DNA from: Xenophilus sp. L33 | GTDB taxonomy: Bacteria > Pseudomonadota > Gammaproteobacteria > Burkholderiales > Burkholderiaceae_C | DNA length: 64,000 nucleotides | Assembly: GCF_009765735.1 (NCBI RefSeq) | Contig: NZ_LMUW01000054.1 | Location: 39,934 to 103,933, forward strand | Direction of reading: 5' to 3' | In this document: in pieces, positions 8,933 to 17,337 of the stretch | How positions within the stretch are numbered: the stretch's first letter is position 1 | Layout: each line of letters begins with the position of its first letter | Program-made: the position numbers and the translations under genes | Notes under the pieces: generated by a model | Database searches by the model: none | The model's input: only the letters and a program-made list of their open reading frames with translations | What the model was told of the DNA's origin: nothing

Positions 8933-9648
8933 AGCAGGCCCATCTGGCTCGCTTCGTAGACGGCTTCGCTGCGCGAGTGGACGGCCAGCTTGCGGTAGAT
9001 CTTCTTGACGTGCGCCACCACCGTGTGCGGCGAGATGCCCAGCACTTCGGCGATGGTCTCGAAGGTGAAGCCCTTGGCGGTCAGGCGCAGCAATTCGGTC
9101 TCCCGTTCGGTCAGCGGATTGGCCGCCGACGCGGCGGCCGGCGGCGGCGCCGACTCTGGCTGCGGCGGCACGCCCGGCCGCACCGCCAGCCGGAAGCGCG
9201 ACAGCACGCGGCGCGCGATGCCCGGGCTGATCGGCGCACCGCCGGCACGCAGCTCGTGGATGCTGGCGACGATGCGATCGGCCGAGGCGTCCTTCAGCAG
9301 GTAGCCGGTGGCGCCGGCCTCGATCGAGCCGACCACGTGCTCGTCGTCGGCGAACATGGTCACCACCAGCACGTCGCAGTCCGGATGGTGTTGCGCGGCA
9401 TGGCGGATCAGCTCGATGCCGTCGATGTCCGGCAGGCCGAGGTCGACCAGCAACACGTCCGGCCGCTGCAGGTCGAGCATCGCCTTGCCGGCCAGCCCGG
9501 TGGACACCGCGGCGACCAGGCCGAGGCCCGGATCGCCCAGCACCGCGTTCGAGAACCGGCGCAGGAACTCCGGCTCGTCCTCGACGACGAGGACGCTGGT
9601 GGTCGATCGGGCCCCCTCGGCTTGGTTCTGCGACATGGTGAACGACAT
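8929..9648 (-). CDS. Two-component response regulator, NarL/LuxR family (239 aa)
   Basis: The receiver domain occupies about residues 18-135, with acidic residues in VVEDEPE, phosphoacceptor Asp in VLLVDLGLPD, Thr/Ser in VTMFADD and Lys in LLKDAS. A proline/alanine-rich linker leads to a LuxR-type helix-turn-helix at the C-terminus (LTERETELLRLTAKGF, ISPHTVVAHVKKIYRKL). It is the first gene of the pair with the kinase, overlapping it by four bases. The start is not fixed: MSFTMSQ (used here), an ATG four codons further in, or one 15 codons upstream. Target genes cannot be told from this window. Confidence 0.9.
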   Translation of the reverse strand: MSFTMSQNQAEGARSTTSVLVVEDEPEFLRRFSNAVLGDPGLGLVAAVSTGLAGKAMLDLQRPDVLLVDLGLPDIDGIELIRHAAQHHPDCDVLVVTMFADDEHVVGSIEAGATGYLLKDASADRIVASIHELRAGGAPISPGIARRVLSRFRLAVRPGVPPQPESAPPPAAASAANPLTERETELLRLTAKGFTFETIAEVLGISPHTVVAHVKKIYRKLAVHSRSEAVYEASQMGLL

Positions 9649-9769
9649 GATGGAATCGGTGGCATTCTCGCCGCCGCCCCGGCGCCGGACCATAGCGCGA
9701 AGGCGCTATCGCCAGCATCCCGTGGCATCCCTAGGCTCCGGGCACCCTCCTTCAAGGAAGCACGCTTCG

Positions 9770-10390
9770 ATGCAGACCCTCGACCAACTGCTGACCCGCG
9801 CCCTCGGCATGCGCGGCCGCGACACGCTCTACTGGCTGGGAAGCGGCGGCACCGATCCTTCCTCGCCGGTCGCGTCCCAGGCGCTGCCGATCGGCAAGCT
9901 CTGGCCCGGCCTGCCGCAGGATCAGCGCGACATGCTGCGGCCCCTGGCCGAGGCGGCCGGCCTCGACCTGGACGACCCGACGCTCGTGCGGCCGGCCTGC
10001 GACTGTTCCGGCTTCGTCTGCTGGGCGCTCGGCTTCCCGCGCAAGGCGTCGCATGCCGCGAGCTGGACCAGCACCGACGGCTGGATCTCGACCGACAGCA
10101 TCTGGCAGGACGCGATGGGCGCGCAGGGCTTGTTCGTGAAGCGCACCCAGGCCACGCCGGGCTGCCTGGTGGTCTATCCGCGCATCGGCAGCGGTCACGC
10201 CCAGGGCCACGTCGGCATCGTGACCGAGGTGGATGCAGCGGGCCGTCCGACGCAGGTCGTGCATTGCTCCGCGAGCAATTTCGAGAACGCGCCGTTCGAC
10301 GCGATCAAGACCACGGATGCGGAGGTCTTCACGTGGCAGGCGAAGAGCGTCTTCGCCTGGTGCCGATCCGTGCAGGCTAGTGCAGCTTGA
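9770..10390 (+). CDS. NlpC/P60-like cysteine hydrolase, cytoplasmic-looking (206 aa)
   Basis: The catalytic Cys of NlpC/P60 papain-like amidases is seen in ACDCSGFVCWALGF (Cys79), the His in GHAQGHVGIVTEV (His147), and a polar third residue may be His165 or Asn170 in VVHCSASN. These enzymes cut peptide bonds in peptidoglycan stems. No signal peptide or transmembrane segment is visible, which is unusual for a wall hydrolase and leaves open a non-wall amidase role. The start is the ATG after AAGGAAG. The last 14 bases overlap the 3' end of the convergent NADH dehydrogenase gene. Confidence 0.72.
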   Translation: MQTLDQLLTRALGMRGRDTLYWLGSGGTDPSSPVASQALPIGKLWPGLPQDQRDMLRPLAEAAGLDLDDPTLVRPACDCSGFVCWALGFPRKASHAASWTSTDGWISTDSIWQDAMGAQGLFVKRTQATPGCLVVYPRIGSGHAQGHVGIVTEVDAAGRPTQVVHCSASNFENAPFDAIKTTDAEVFTWQAKSVFAWCRSVQASAA

Positions 10391-11684
10391 GGGCCGGCTG
10401 GTACGCATGTCCCAGCCAGTCCACCAGCATCCGCGCGATGCCGCCGCGCCAGCCGAGGATCGAGAACTCGTGCTGCCGGTAGAGCATCGTGTAGACCAGC
10501 CGGGCACTGAGCCCCTGGATCGCATGGTCCTTGCTGTGCTGCCCGAAGCGGGTCGTGAGGTTGCCGGCGGCGCCGCCCTCGCCCAGCGACACGATGGTGC
10601 CCGCGTTCTCGAAGCGGAACGGCTTCACCGCGCGCTCGTGCTCGCGCGCCTCGATGGCCTCGGCCAGGTAGCGCGCCTGCGCGGCCGCCACCTGCGCGGT
10701 GTAGGGTGCCGGCCGGCCGGTCGCCGGGTCGGTCCATTCGGCGCAGTCGCCCAGCGCATGGATGTCGGCCAGGCCCTGGCATTGCAGCAGCGCATTCACC
10801 GGCACGCGGCCCGAGCGGGTGCGCGGCAGCGCCGGCATCTGCTCGAAGACGCGCGGCCCGCGGATGCCCGCGGTCCAGATGCGCAGGTCGGCGACGATGC
10901 GGCGGCCGTCGTGCAGCACGATGCCTTCACCGTCGACCTCGGTGACCTGCTGACCCAGCACCACCTCGATGCCGCTGCGACGCAGTGAATCCTGGGCGTA
11001 ATCCGACATCTCCTGCGGGTTGCCGTTCAGGAGGCGCTCCGAGGCCTCGACCACCACGATGCGCACCCGGTCGGCATCCAGCCCGGGCTCGTGCTGGCGG
11101 AATTCGTCCATCGCATGCTTGATCTCCGCGGCCAGCTCGACCCCGGTGGCGCCGCCGCCGATCACCGCGATCGACAGCCGGTGCTGCTGCCCGCGCGCCG
11201 CGGCGAAGGCGCCCGCCAGCAGCGCCGCGCGGATCTGGCCGGCCTGCTCGGCGGTGTTGAGGAAGAGGCAGTGCGCCTTGGCGCCCGGCGTGCCGAAGTC
11301 GTTCTCCTCGCTGCCGAGCGCCAGCACCAGCGTGCCGTAGCGGATGCGCCGGCTCGGCAGCACCTGCCGGCCTTCGGGGCCGACCAGCTCCTCGAGCTCG
11401 ATCTCGCGCCGGTCCGGATCGATGCCGGACAGCACGCCCGGCTCATAGCGGTAGTGGTGCTCGCTGGCATGCCCGACGAAGGAGCTCTCGGCATCGGCCT
11501 GGCTCTGCATCGCGGTCGCGATCTCGTGCAGGCGCGGCTTCCAGATATGGCCGAGCTGGCGGTCGACCAGCACCACTTCGCGCCGAGGTCTGCGCCGGCG
11601 CGACAGCCGCGTCACCAGCTCGAGCCCCGCGGCACCGCCGCCGACCACCACGATGGGGTCGCCCGTTTCGGCCGGCGCGCTCAC
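10377..11684 (-). CDS. Type II NADH dehydrogenase / FAD-dependent pyridine nucleotide-disulphide oxidoreductase (435 aa)
   Basis: Two Rossmann motifs are present: IVVVGGGAAGLELV near residue 12 (FAD) and IAVIGGGATGVELAAEI near 170 (NADH). The FAD-binding motif HALGDCAEW lies near 310. Lack of a redox CxxxxC, the length, and the C-terminal amphipathic segment (FSILGWRGGIARMLVDWLGHA) fit NDH-2, a membrane-surface enzyme that passes electrons from NADH to quinone without pumping protons. The start is a GTG that overlaps the stop of the DUF427 gene (GTGA). The upstream open frame is a shadow of that gene. Substrate preference (NADH versus other donors) cannot be read. Confidence 0.88.
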   Translation of the reverse strand: MSAPAETGDPIVVVGGGAAGLELVTRLSRRRRPRREVVLVDRQLGHIWKPRLHEIATAMQSQADAESSFVGHASEHHYRYEPGVLSGIDPDRREIELEELVGPEGRQVLPSRRIRYGTLVLALGSEENDFGTPGAKAHCLFLNTAEQAGQIRAALLAGAFAAARGQQHRLSIAVIGGGATGVELAAEIKHAMDEFRQHEPGLDADRVRIVVVEASERLLNGNPQEMSDYAQDSLRRSGIEVVLGQQVTEVDGEGIVLHDGRRIVADLRIWTAGIRGPRVFEQMPALPRTRSGRVPVNALLQCQGLADIHALGDCAEWTDPATGRPAPYTAQVAAAQARYLAEAIEAREHERAVKPFRFENAGTIVSLGEGGAAGNLTTRFGQHSKDHAIQGLSARLVYTMLYRQHEFSILGWRGGIARMLVDWLGHAYQPALKLH

Positions 11685-12064
11685 GGCAGGCTGCGGATCA
11701 GCACCGCGTTCGACTTCGATTCGTCGAAGGCCAAGCGGTCCTTCAGGTCGGCGTGCTCGTCGTAGGGCTCCTCGTAGCTCCAGGCGAGGTCCTTGACCGA
11801 CCGGCCGCCCGCATCGAAGCCGAAGTAGCTCGAGGTGCCCTTGAACGGGCACTGGGTGCTCGTGTCGGAGCGCGCGGCGAGGTCCATGCGCACGTCCTCG
11901 CGCGGGAAATAGAAACGAGGCGGACAGCCGTCCTCGTCGACCTGCAGCACGTTGCGCGAATCGGCGATCGTCTCGCCGTGAAGCTCCACGGTCATCCGCG
12001 CCGGCACCGGCGACTCGAGGACCTTGTGGTTGGGGGCACGTTGGTGGCCAGGGGATTTGCTCAT
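11681..12064 (-). CDS. DUF427 family protein (127 aa)
   Basis: Matches the DUF427 family: ARMTVELHGETIADSRNVLQV near residue 25, FYFPREDVRMDL near 52 and CPFKGTSSYFGF near 72. The domain is a small beta-barrel of unknown role. The start is placed at MSKSPGHQ, the usual N-terminus of family members; in-frame ATGs at 12082 and 12115 would add 6 or 17 residues. Four-base overlap with the NDH-2 gene makes a two-gene operon, divergent from the Bug-receptor gene at 12185. No function should be assigned from this alone. Confidence 0.8.
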   Translation of the reverse strand: MSKSPGHQRAPNHKVLESPVPARMTVELHGETIADSRNVLQVDEDGCPPRFYFPREDVRMDLAARSDTSTQCPFKGTSSYFGFDAGGRSVKDLAWSYEEPYDEHADLKDRLAFDESKSNAVLIRSLP

Positions 12065-12184
12065 CGTGCGATTGACGCCCATCGCTCGCTCCACCGCGAG
12101 TGGCGATGCGCTCATGCCCGTGTAGGCGAGTTCTCGCGCGCCCCCCTAAACTCGGTCGCCGAATCGACCTCACCGGGAACCGCC

Positions 12185-13174
12185 ATGCGTCCATTGCCGA
12201 AGCCCTTCCTCCGCATCCTGGCCTGCTGCGCACTGGCTGCGGCGTCGAGCCTCTCGGCCGGCCTCGCAGCCGCCGCGGACCTGGCCGACCGCCCGGTGCG
12301 GATCATCGTGCCCTTCTCCGCCGGTGGCCTGGCCGACGTGCTGGCCCGCGTGGTCGCGGCGAAGCTCGGCGACCAGATGCCCAAGGGCGTGATCGTCGAG
12401 AACCACGTGGGCGCAGGCGGCAACATCGGCGGCGAGCTGGTCTACCGGGCGCCGCCCGACGGCAGCACCCTGCTGGTGTCCAGCCCGGGCCCGATCGTGA
12501 TCAACCAGGGCCTCTATCCCGCCCTGCCCTTCGATCCGGCGAAGTGGGCGCCGGTCACCATCCTCGGCTCGGTGCCGAACGCGCTCATCGTCAGCCCGAC
12601 GCTGCCGGTGAAGACGGCCGAGGAATTCATCGCCTACGTCAAGGCCCATCCGGGCCGGGTGACCTACGCGACGCAAGGCAACGGCACCACCTCGCACCTC
12701 ACCGGCAAGCTGTTCGAACTGCTCACCGGCACGCAGATGGTGCAGGTGCCCTACAAGGGCGACGCGCCGGCGCTGACCGACCTGGCGGGCGGCCAGGTGG
12801 ACGTCTTCTTCGGCAGCGTCGGCGCCGCGCTGTCGCTGCATCGCGGCGGCAAGGTGCGCATCCTGGCCGTGGCCGACGACCACCGCGCCGCCACGCTGCC
12901 CGACCTGCCGACGATGGAGGAAGCCGGGTTGAAGGGCATGCGCAGCGTGACCTGGTACGCCATGGTCGCGCCGCCGGCCACGCCGCTGGCGGTGCGCGAA
13001 GGCCTCAACGCGGGCGTGACCAAGGCGCTCACGGACCCGGCCACGCGCGAGCGCTTCGGGCAGCTCGGGCTGGACGTGGTGGGCGGCAGCGTCGGCGACA
13101 CGGCGCAGTTCCTGCAGCAGGAGACGTTGCGCTGGCAGAAGCTGATCAAGGACGCGCACGTCACGCTGGATTAG
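12185..13174 (+). CDS. Bug-family (TctC-like) periplasmic receptor, close relative of the TphC in this window (329 aa)
   Basis: Signal peptide at residues 1-33 (hydrophobic, ending AGLAAAA), then the Bug fold with VRIIVPFSAGGLADVLAR and the ligand-loop motifs [22 protein letters not shown] and VPYKGDAPALTDLAGG. These receptors bind carboxylates for tripartite tricarboxylate transport. By eye it is far closer to the terephthalate receptor at 41888-42865 than to the other Bug proteins here, sharing runs such as [15 protein letters not shown] and GGQVDVFF. It may therefore bind an aromatic carboxylate. No TctA/TctB membrane genes are nearby. It lies upstream of the aldehyde dehydrogenase but is separated by an operator-bearing gap of 181 bases. 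Confidence 0.9.
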   Translation: MRPLPKPFLRILACCALAAASSLSAGLAAAADLADRPVRIIVPFSAGGLADVLARVVAAKLGDQMPKGVIVENHVGAGGNIGGELVYRAPPDGSTLLVSSPGPIVINQGLYPALPFDPAKWAPVTILGSVPNALIVSPTLPVKTAEEFIAYVKAHPGRVTYATQGNGTTSHLTGKLFELLTGTQMVQVPYKGDAPALTDLAGGQVDVFFGSVGAALSLHRGGKVRILAVADDHRAATLPDLPTMEEAGLKGMRSVTWYAMVAPPATPLAVREGLNAGVTKALTDPATRERFGQLGLDVVGGSVGDTAQFLQQETLRWQKLIKDAHVTLD

Positions 13175-13294
13175 CCGAGTTTTCTCCCTGCGGTCGAAGA
13201 CGAAGCCGGCACTCGGTCGGTGGCGCCGCCGCATGGCCCTGCGGGCCGGTCCCCTTGACGCCGAAGCGCACGCGGACCAATAATTGCCGGACAT

Positions 13295-13313
13295 TGCGAA
13301 TCCATAATTCGCA
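13295..13313. promoter_or_regulatory. Operator-like inverted repeat upstream of the aldehyde dehydrogenase
   Basis: A perfect inverted repeat TGCGAAT-CCATA-ATTCGCA, 43 bases before the aldehyde dehydrogenase start. CATAAT (13303-13308) inside it resembles a -10 box, so binding would block or reposition polymerase. The following bases, ATTCGCACAGCAAAT at 13307-13321, recur almost exactly at 21360-21374. Related 19-bp sites lie at 21480, 25695 and 32960. Binding by the IclR protein encoded at 24842 is inferred. Confidence 0.65.
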
Positions 13314-13355
13314 CAGCAAATCAACTGGCCGGTCGGCCGGTCTGGAGACCTTCAC

Positions 13356-14801
13356 ATGAGCCACCCTGCCTATCCGCGCATCGGACTGTTCATCGACGGC
13401 CGCTGGGAGGTCGACCACGAGGGCTCGTTCGAGGTCCGCAATCCGTCGGACGAATCGGTGCTCGCCTGCGTGCCCGCAGCCAATGCAGCGACGTTGGACC
13501 GGGCACTTGCCGCGGCGCAGAAAGGCTTCGAGGTTTGGCGCGACACCTCGCCGGAAGAGCGCGCCCGGCTGCTGACCCGCGCGGTCGCGCTGGTACGCGA
13601 ACGACTCGAAACGCTAGCGCAGATCATCACGCTCGAGCTCGGCAAGCCGATCGCCGACTCGCGCTTCGAGGTCGCTCGCACCTGCGCGATCATGGAATGG
13701 GACATCGGCGAAGGCCTGCGCAGCTACGGGCGCATCAACCCTTCCGGGCCCGGCATGCAGCAACTGGTGATGCGGCTGCCGATCGGCCCGGTCGCTGCCT
13801 TCACGCCATGGAACGCACCGCTCGGCTCGCCCTCGCGCAAGATCAGCGGCGCCCTGGCGGCAGGCTGCTCGATCGTGGTCAAGGGCGCCGAAGAGACGCC
13901 CGGCGCGCTTTGCGCCTATGCGCAGTGCTTCGCCGATGCCGGGCTGCCGCCGGGCGTGCTGAACGTGGTCTTCGGCGATCCGGCGCTCATCTCGGCGCAC
14001 CTGATCGCCTCGCCGATCACCCGGCTGGTCACCTTCACCGGATCGATCGCGGTCGGCAAGCACCTGTCGACGCTGGCCGCGGCCCAAATGAAGCCTGCCG
14101 TCATGGAGCTCGGCGGTCATGCGCCGGTGATCGTCTGCGACGGTGTCGATGCGGCCCAGGTCGGCCGGCTCGCGGCCGCGGCCAAGTTCCGCATGGCCGG
14201 GCAGATCTGCACCTCGCCGACCCGCTACATCGTCCACGAGAAGATGTATCAGCCGTTCGTGCAAGCATTCGCCGAAGCCGCGAGCGCGATCAAGGTCGGC
14301 GACGGCTTCGCTGCCGGCGTCCAGATGGGCCCGGTGGCCAACCGGCGCCGGCTGTCCGCCATCGGCGAACTGGTGGACGAGGCGGTATCTGCTGGCGCGC
14401 GCATCGCCGCCGGCGGCAAGCGGATCGGCGACAAGGGCTTCTTCTATGCACCGACGGTGCTGGCCGACGTGCCGCTCACCGCGCGCGCGATGAGCGTGGA
14501 ACCTTTCGGCCCGCTCGGCCTGTGCGTGCCGGTGCCTTCGCTGGACGACGCGATCGAGCTGGCCAACAGCCTGCCCGTGGGCCTGTCGGGCTACGCCTTC
14601 ACCAACGCGCTGGCAGACGCCGAAAAGCTGTCGCGCGGCCTCGAGTGCGGAATCATGTCGATCAACCATTTCGGCGGGCCGGCGGCCGACATGCCCTTCG
14701 GCGGCATCAAGCAGAGCGGCATCGGCCGCGAGGGCGGCCACGAGAGCCTCGACCCCTACACCGTGACCAAGATGGTGTCGCAGAAAACCGCGCGGGTCTG
14801 A
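13356..14801 (+). CDS. NAD(P)-dependent aldehyde dehydrogenase (481 aa)
   Basis: Oxidises an aldehyde to a carboxylate. Signatures of the ALDH superfamily are complete: FTPWNAPLGSP near residue 148, Lys in VVKGAEETP near 175, FTGSIAVGK near 228, general-base Glu in MELGGHAP near 250 and catalytic Cys in GQICTSPTR near 284. The PWNAP variant replaces the more common PWNFP. It is most like succinate-semialdehyde / gamma-aminobutyraldehyde-type enzymes. It heads a three-gene operon with the MBL hydrolase (2 bases apart) and a Bug receptor, and its promoter carries the regional operator, so it belongs to the catabolic regulon. It could act after the GMC oxidoreductase. Confidence 0.93.
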   Translation: MSHPAYPRIGLFIDGRWEVDHEGSFEVRNPSDESVLACVPAANAATLDRALAAAQKGFEVWRDTSPEERARLLTRAVALVRERLETLAQIITLELGKPIADSRFEVARTCAIMEWDIGEGLRSYGRINPSGPGMQQLVMRLPIGPVAAFTPWNAPLGSPSRKISGALAAGCSIVVKGAEETPGALCAYAQCFADAGLPPGVLNVVFGDPALISAHLIASPITRLVTFTGSIAVGKHLSTLAAAQMKPAVMELGGHAPVIVCDGVDAAQVGRLAAAAKFRMAGQICTSPTRYIVHEKMYQPFVQAFAEAASAIKVGDGFAAGVQMGPVANRRRLSAIGELVDEAVSAGARIAAGGKRIGDKGFFYAPTVLADVPLTARAMSVEPFGPLGLCVPVPSLDDAIELANSLPVGLSGYAFTNALADAEKLSRGLECGIMSINHFGGPAADMPFGGIKQSGIGREGGHESLDPYTVTKMVSQKTARV

Positions 14802-14803
14802 GC

Positions 14804-15694
14804 TTGACGGCGATACGCATCGGGAACGCGGAGATCTCGCGCGTGCACGAGGTGAGCGTCGCCTATGCGCCGAACCACCTGTTCAAGAGCCTGCCCGCGG
14901 GCTACGTGCCCGCGCACCGCAACTTGCTGCCCGCTTGGTCGCTGGCGCCGGACGGCGAACGCATCACGCTAGCCTTCCAGTCCTTCGTGGTCCGACACGC
15001 CGGACGCACGATCCTGGTCGACACCTGCAATGGCAACCACAAGTCGCGGCCCGACATGCCGCGCTGGCACCAGACCGACTTTCCGTACCTGGCGCGACTG
15101 TCGGAGGCCGGCGTGCGGCCCGAGCAGGTCGACTTCGTCCTGTGCAGCCATCTGCATGCAGACCACGTCGGCTGGAACACGCGGCTCGAGGACGGCCGCT
15201 GGGTGCCCACCTTCCCGAATGCGCGCTACCTGGTGTCCGACGTCGAGCTGGCGCACTGGCAAGGCCTGCATGCGGCCGACCCATCGGCGCCGCTGAACCA
15301 CGGCGCTTGGCAGGACAGCGTGCTGCCGGTGCTCGAAGCCGGTCTGGTCGACGCGGTGCCGGTGGACCACGTCGTCTCGCACGACTTCGACACCCACTTG
15401 TCGCTCGAGCCGGCGCCCGGCCACACGCCGGGGCATGTGCACCTGGTGATGCGCAGCGCCGGCCGCGAACTCATCTATTGCGCCGACACCTTGCATCACC
15501 CCTTGCAGATCGCGGCGCCGCAATACGGCCTGATCGACGGCGACCCCGCGCAGGCAGAACAGACCCGGCGCACGTTCATCGAGCGGGCCGCGGGCTCCGG
15601 CGCGACGCTGCTGCCTGCGCATTTCGCCGTCGCGGGACAGATCCGCGAATCACGCGGAGCGAACGGAACGCTGCGCTTTCACGACGACGCCTGA
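14804..15694 (+). CDS. Metallo-beta-lactamase-fold hydrolase (296 aa)
   Basis: The zinc motif SHLHADHVGWN is near residue 113; further ligands are His in PGHTPGHVHLV near 208, Asp in YCADTLHHP near 227 and a C-terminal His in LLPAHFAVAG. These features fit the lactonase/glyoxalase-II-like branch with an N-terminal segment of about 75 residues. The start is a TTG two bases after the aldehyde dehydrogenase stop, chosen because family members begin TAIRIGNAEI; a GTG 13 codons later is possible. Directly coupled to the aldehyde dehydrogenase, it may open a lactone or cleave a thioester in the same pathway; the substrate is unknown. Confidence 0.85.
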   Translation: MTAIRIGNAEISRVHEVSVAYAPNHLFKSLPAGYVPAHRNLLPAWSLAPDGERITLAFQSFVVRHAGRTILVDTCNGNHKSRPDMPRWHQTDFPYLARLSEAGVRPEQVDFVLCSHLHADHVGWNTRLEDGRWVPTFPNARYLVSDVELAHWQGLHAADPSAPLNHGAWQDSVLPVLEAGLVDAVPVDHVVSHDFDTHLSLEPAPGHTPGHVHLVMRSAGRELIYCADTLHHPLQIAAPQYGLIDGDPAQAEQTRRTFIERAAGSGATLLPAHFAVAGQIRESRGANGTLRFHDDA

Positions 15695-15732
15695 TCTCGT
15701 CGCCCCTTCACACGCTCACACGGAGCCTCCCC

Positions 15733-16719
15733 ATGCCGATCACGCGCCGCGCCTTCACTTCCTTCGCCTCCCTTGCCGCGGCCAGCTCCCTGGCCAGCAG
15801 CGCCTGGGCCACCGACGGCTTCCCGAGCAAGCCGATCCACATCGTCGTGCCCTACACGCCGAGCGGGTCGACCGACATCCTGGCGCGGGCGCTCGCGCAG
15901 CAGCTGGGACAGCGTCTAAACACCTCGGTGATCGTCGACAACCGGGCCGGCGCCTCGGGCACCATCGGCACCGACTTCATCGCACGGGCCGAGCCCGACG
16001 GCTACACGATCGGCGTCGCGGTGCCCGGGACGCTGACCCTGCCGGTCGCGCTGGCGCGAAAGATTCCGTACGACCCGATCGAGAGCTTCACGCCCCTGAG
16101 CATCGCAGTCGACAACCCGCTGGCGATCGTGGTGCCCGCCGATCTGCCGGTCAACAGCCTGCAAGAGCTGGTCGACTATGCCCGCAAGAAACCGGGCAAG
16201 CTGTCCTACGGTACTTCCGGCGCCGGCACCTCGGAACACCTGGTGGGCGAGATGCTCAACCAGACGGCGCACATCAACATCGTCCACGTGCCATACAAGG
16301 GCGGTAGCGCAGCGCTGAACGACCTCCTCGGCGGCCAGATCCAGGTCGGCTTCGTCGTCATCGCGACGGTGCTGCCGCACGTGAAGGCGGGCAAGCTGAA
16401 AATGCTGGCTGTGATCGGCGAGCACCGTTATTCCGGGCTGCCCGACGTGCCGACCAATCACGAGGCGTTGCCCGGATTCGAGCCGAAGACTTCCTGGATC
16501 GGCGTTATCGCCCCGGCCCGGCTGCCGGCACCGATCGCCGCGCGCTTGACTGCCGAGATCCAGAAAGCGGTGCTTGACCCGAAGACGGCCAAGTACCTCA
16601 ATGACGCCGGCATGCCGGTGGTGGCCAGCAACGGCGCGCAGTTCGCCGCGCGGATTCGTGACGACATCGCGGGCTGGACGCCGATCGTCCAAGCCGGGCA
16701 CATCACGGTGGGCGACTGA
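15733..16719 (+). CDS. Bug-family (TctC-like) periplasmic receptor (328 aa)
   Basis: Signal region MPITRRAFTSFASLAAASSL with a twin-arginine-like ITRRAF motif and cleavage near SAWA. The Bug fold follows: IHIVVPYTPSGSTDILAR, NRAGASGTIGTDF, PDGYTIGV, GTSGAGTSEHLVGE and VPYKGGSAALNDLLGG. It would present a small carboxylate to a tripartite tricarboxylate transporter, but no membrane subunits are encoded here. It is third in the operon after the aldehyde dehydrogenase and MBL hydrolase and ends 18 bases before the convergent DUF2889 gene. It is clearly distinct from the TphC-like receptor at 12185. Confidence 0.92.
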   Translation: MPITRRAFTSFASLAAASSLASSAWATDGFPSKPIHIVVPYTPSGSTDILARALAQQLGQRLNTSVIVDNRAGASGTIGTDFIARAEPDGYTIGVAVPGTLTLPVALARKIPYDPIESFTPLSIAVDNPLAIVVPADLPVNSLQELVDYARKKPGKLSYGTSGAGTSEHLVGEMLNQTAHINIVHVPYKGGSAALNDLLGGQIQVGFVVIATVLPHVKAGKLKMLAVIGEHRYSGLPDVPTNHEALPGFEPKTSWIGVIAPARLPAPIAARLTAEIQKAVLDPKTAKYLNDAGMPVVASNGAQFAARIRDDIAGWTPIVQAGHITVGD

Positions 16720-16737
16720 AGGAGCGCCGGATTTCCG

Positions 16738-17337
16738 TCAAATCTCGCCGGACTTCGGCGGCGGCCGCCAGCCGGCGAATTCTGGCGCGATGCGCGCCAC
16801 CACCGGACCGTCGAAATCCCAGCCAAGGCACTGGCCCATCTGGCGGCTCGGCCGCGACAGGACCTGGCGCGGTTCGCCGCGAAGACGCCGTTGGTGCAGT
16901 CGGTAGTTGGGCACCGTCTGGAAGGCGACTGTCGCCATGGCGGCGATCAGCTCGCGCACGTGTGTGCAGCCGCGGATGCCGCCCATCGCCTCATCGATCG
17001 CTTTGCGCCAGCCGCGACCGATGGTCAGGCCGACCAGGCCGCGCACCGGATCGGCCGCGGCCGGGCACTCGTCGAAGGGCGTCGCAGGCATCTCGGCCCA
17101 GGCGGCGACGACGGTCAGGTTGTCGTCGATGGTCAAGCACACCTTCATCTGATGCAGCGACTCGCCGGGCGCGCGCTCGCGGCCGTCCGCGTTGCGAAAG
17201 CCGTAGCTCTTGCTGTCGCGGATCTCGGATTCGATGTCCCAGAGTCCGTCGGCCCGCAGGTAGCCGTTGTGGACGACCTCGCGGCGATGGATCGGCTCGC
17301 GCGCGATCGGGCTGCCTGGGACGTCCGCGGAATTCAT
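16738..17337 (-). CDS. DUF2889 protein (199 aa)
   Basis: Matches DUF2889 by its overall pattern: REPIHRREVVHNGYLRADGLWDIE at the start (a short acidic/aromatic strand motif), then KVCLTIDDNLTVVAA and a Cys-containing C-terminal part (GGIRGCTHVREL). The ATG overlaps the stop of the acyl-CoA dehydrogenase gene (ATGA), so it is translationally coupled as the last gene of an operon with two acyl-CoA dehydrogenases and a ThDP enzyme. DUF2889 genes recur beside CoA-linked degradation genes, but the activity is not established as far as I know. No signal peptide. Confidence 0.8.
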   Translation of the reverse strand: MNSADVPGSPIAREPIHRREVVHNGYLRADGLWDIESEIRDSKSYGFRNADGRERAPGESLHQMKVCLTIDDNLTVVAAWAEMPATPFDECPAAADPVRGLVGLTIGRGWRKAIDEAMGGIRGCTHVRELIAAMATVAFQTVPNYRLHQRRLRGEPRQVLSRPSRQMGQCLGWDFDGPVVARIAPEFAGWRPPPKSGEI

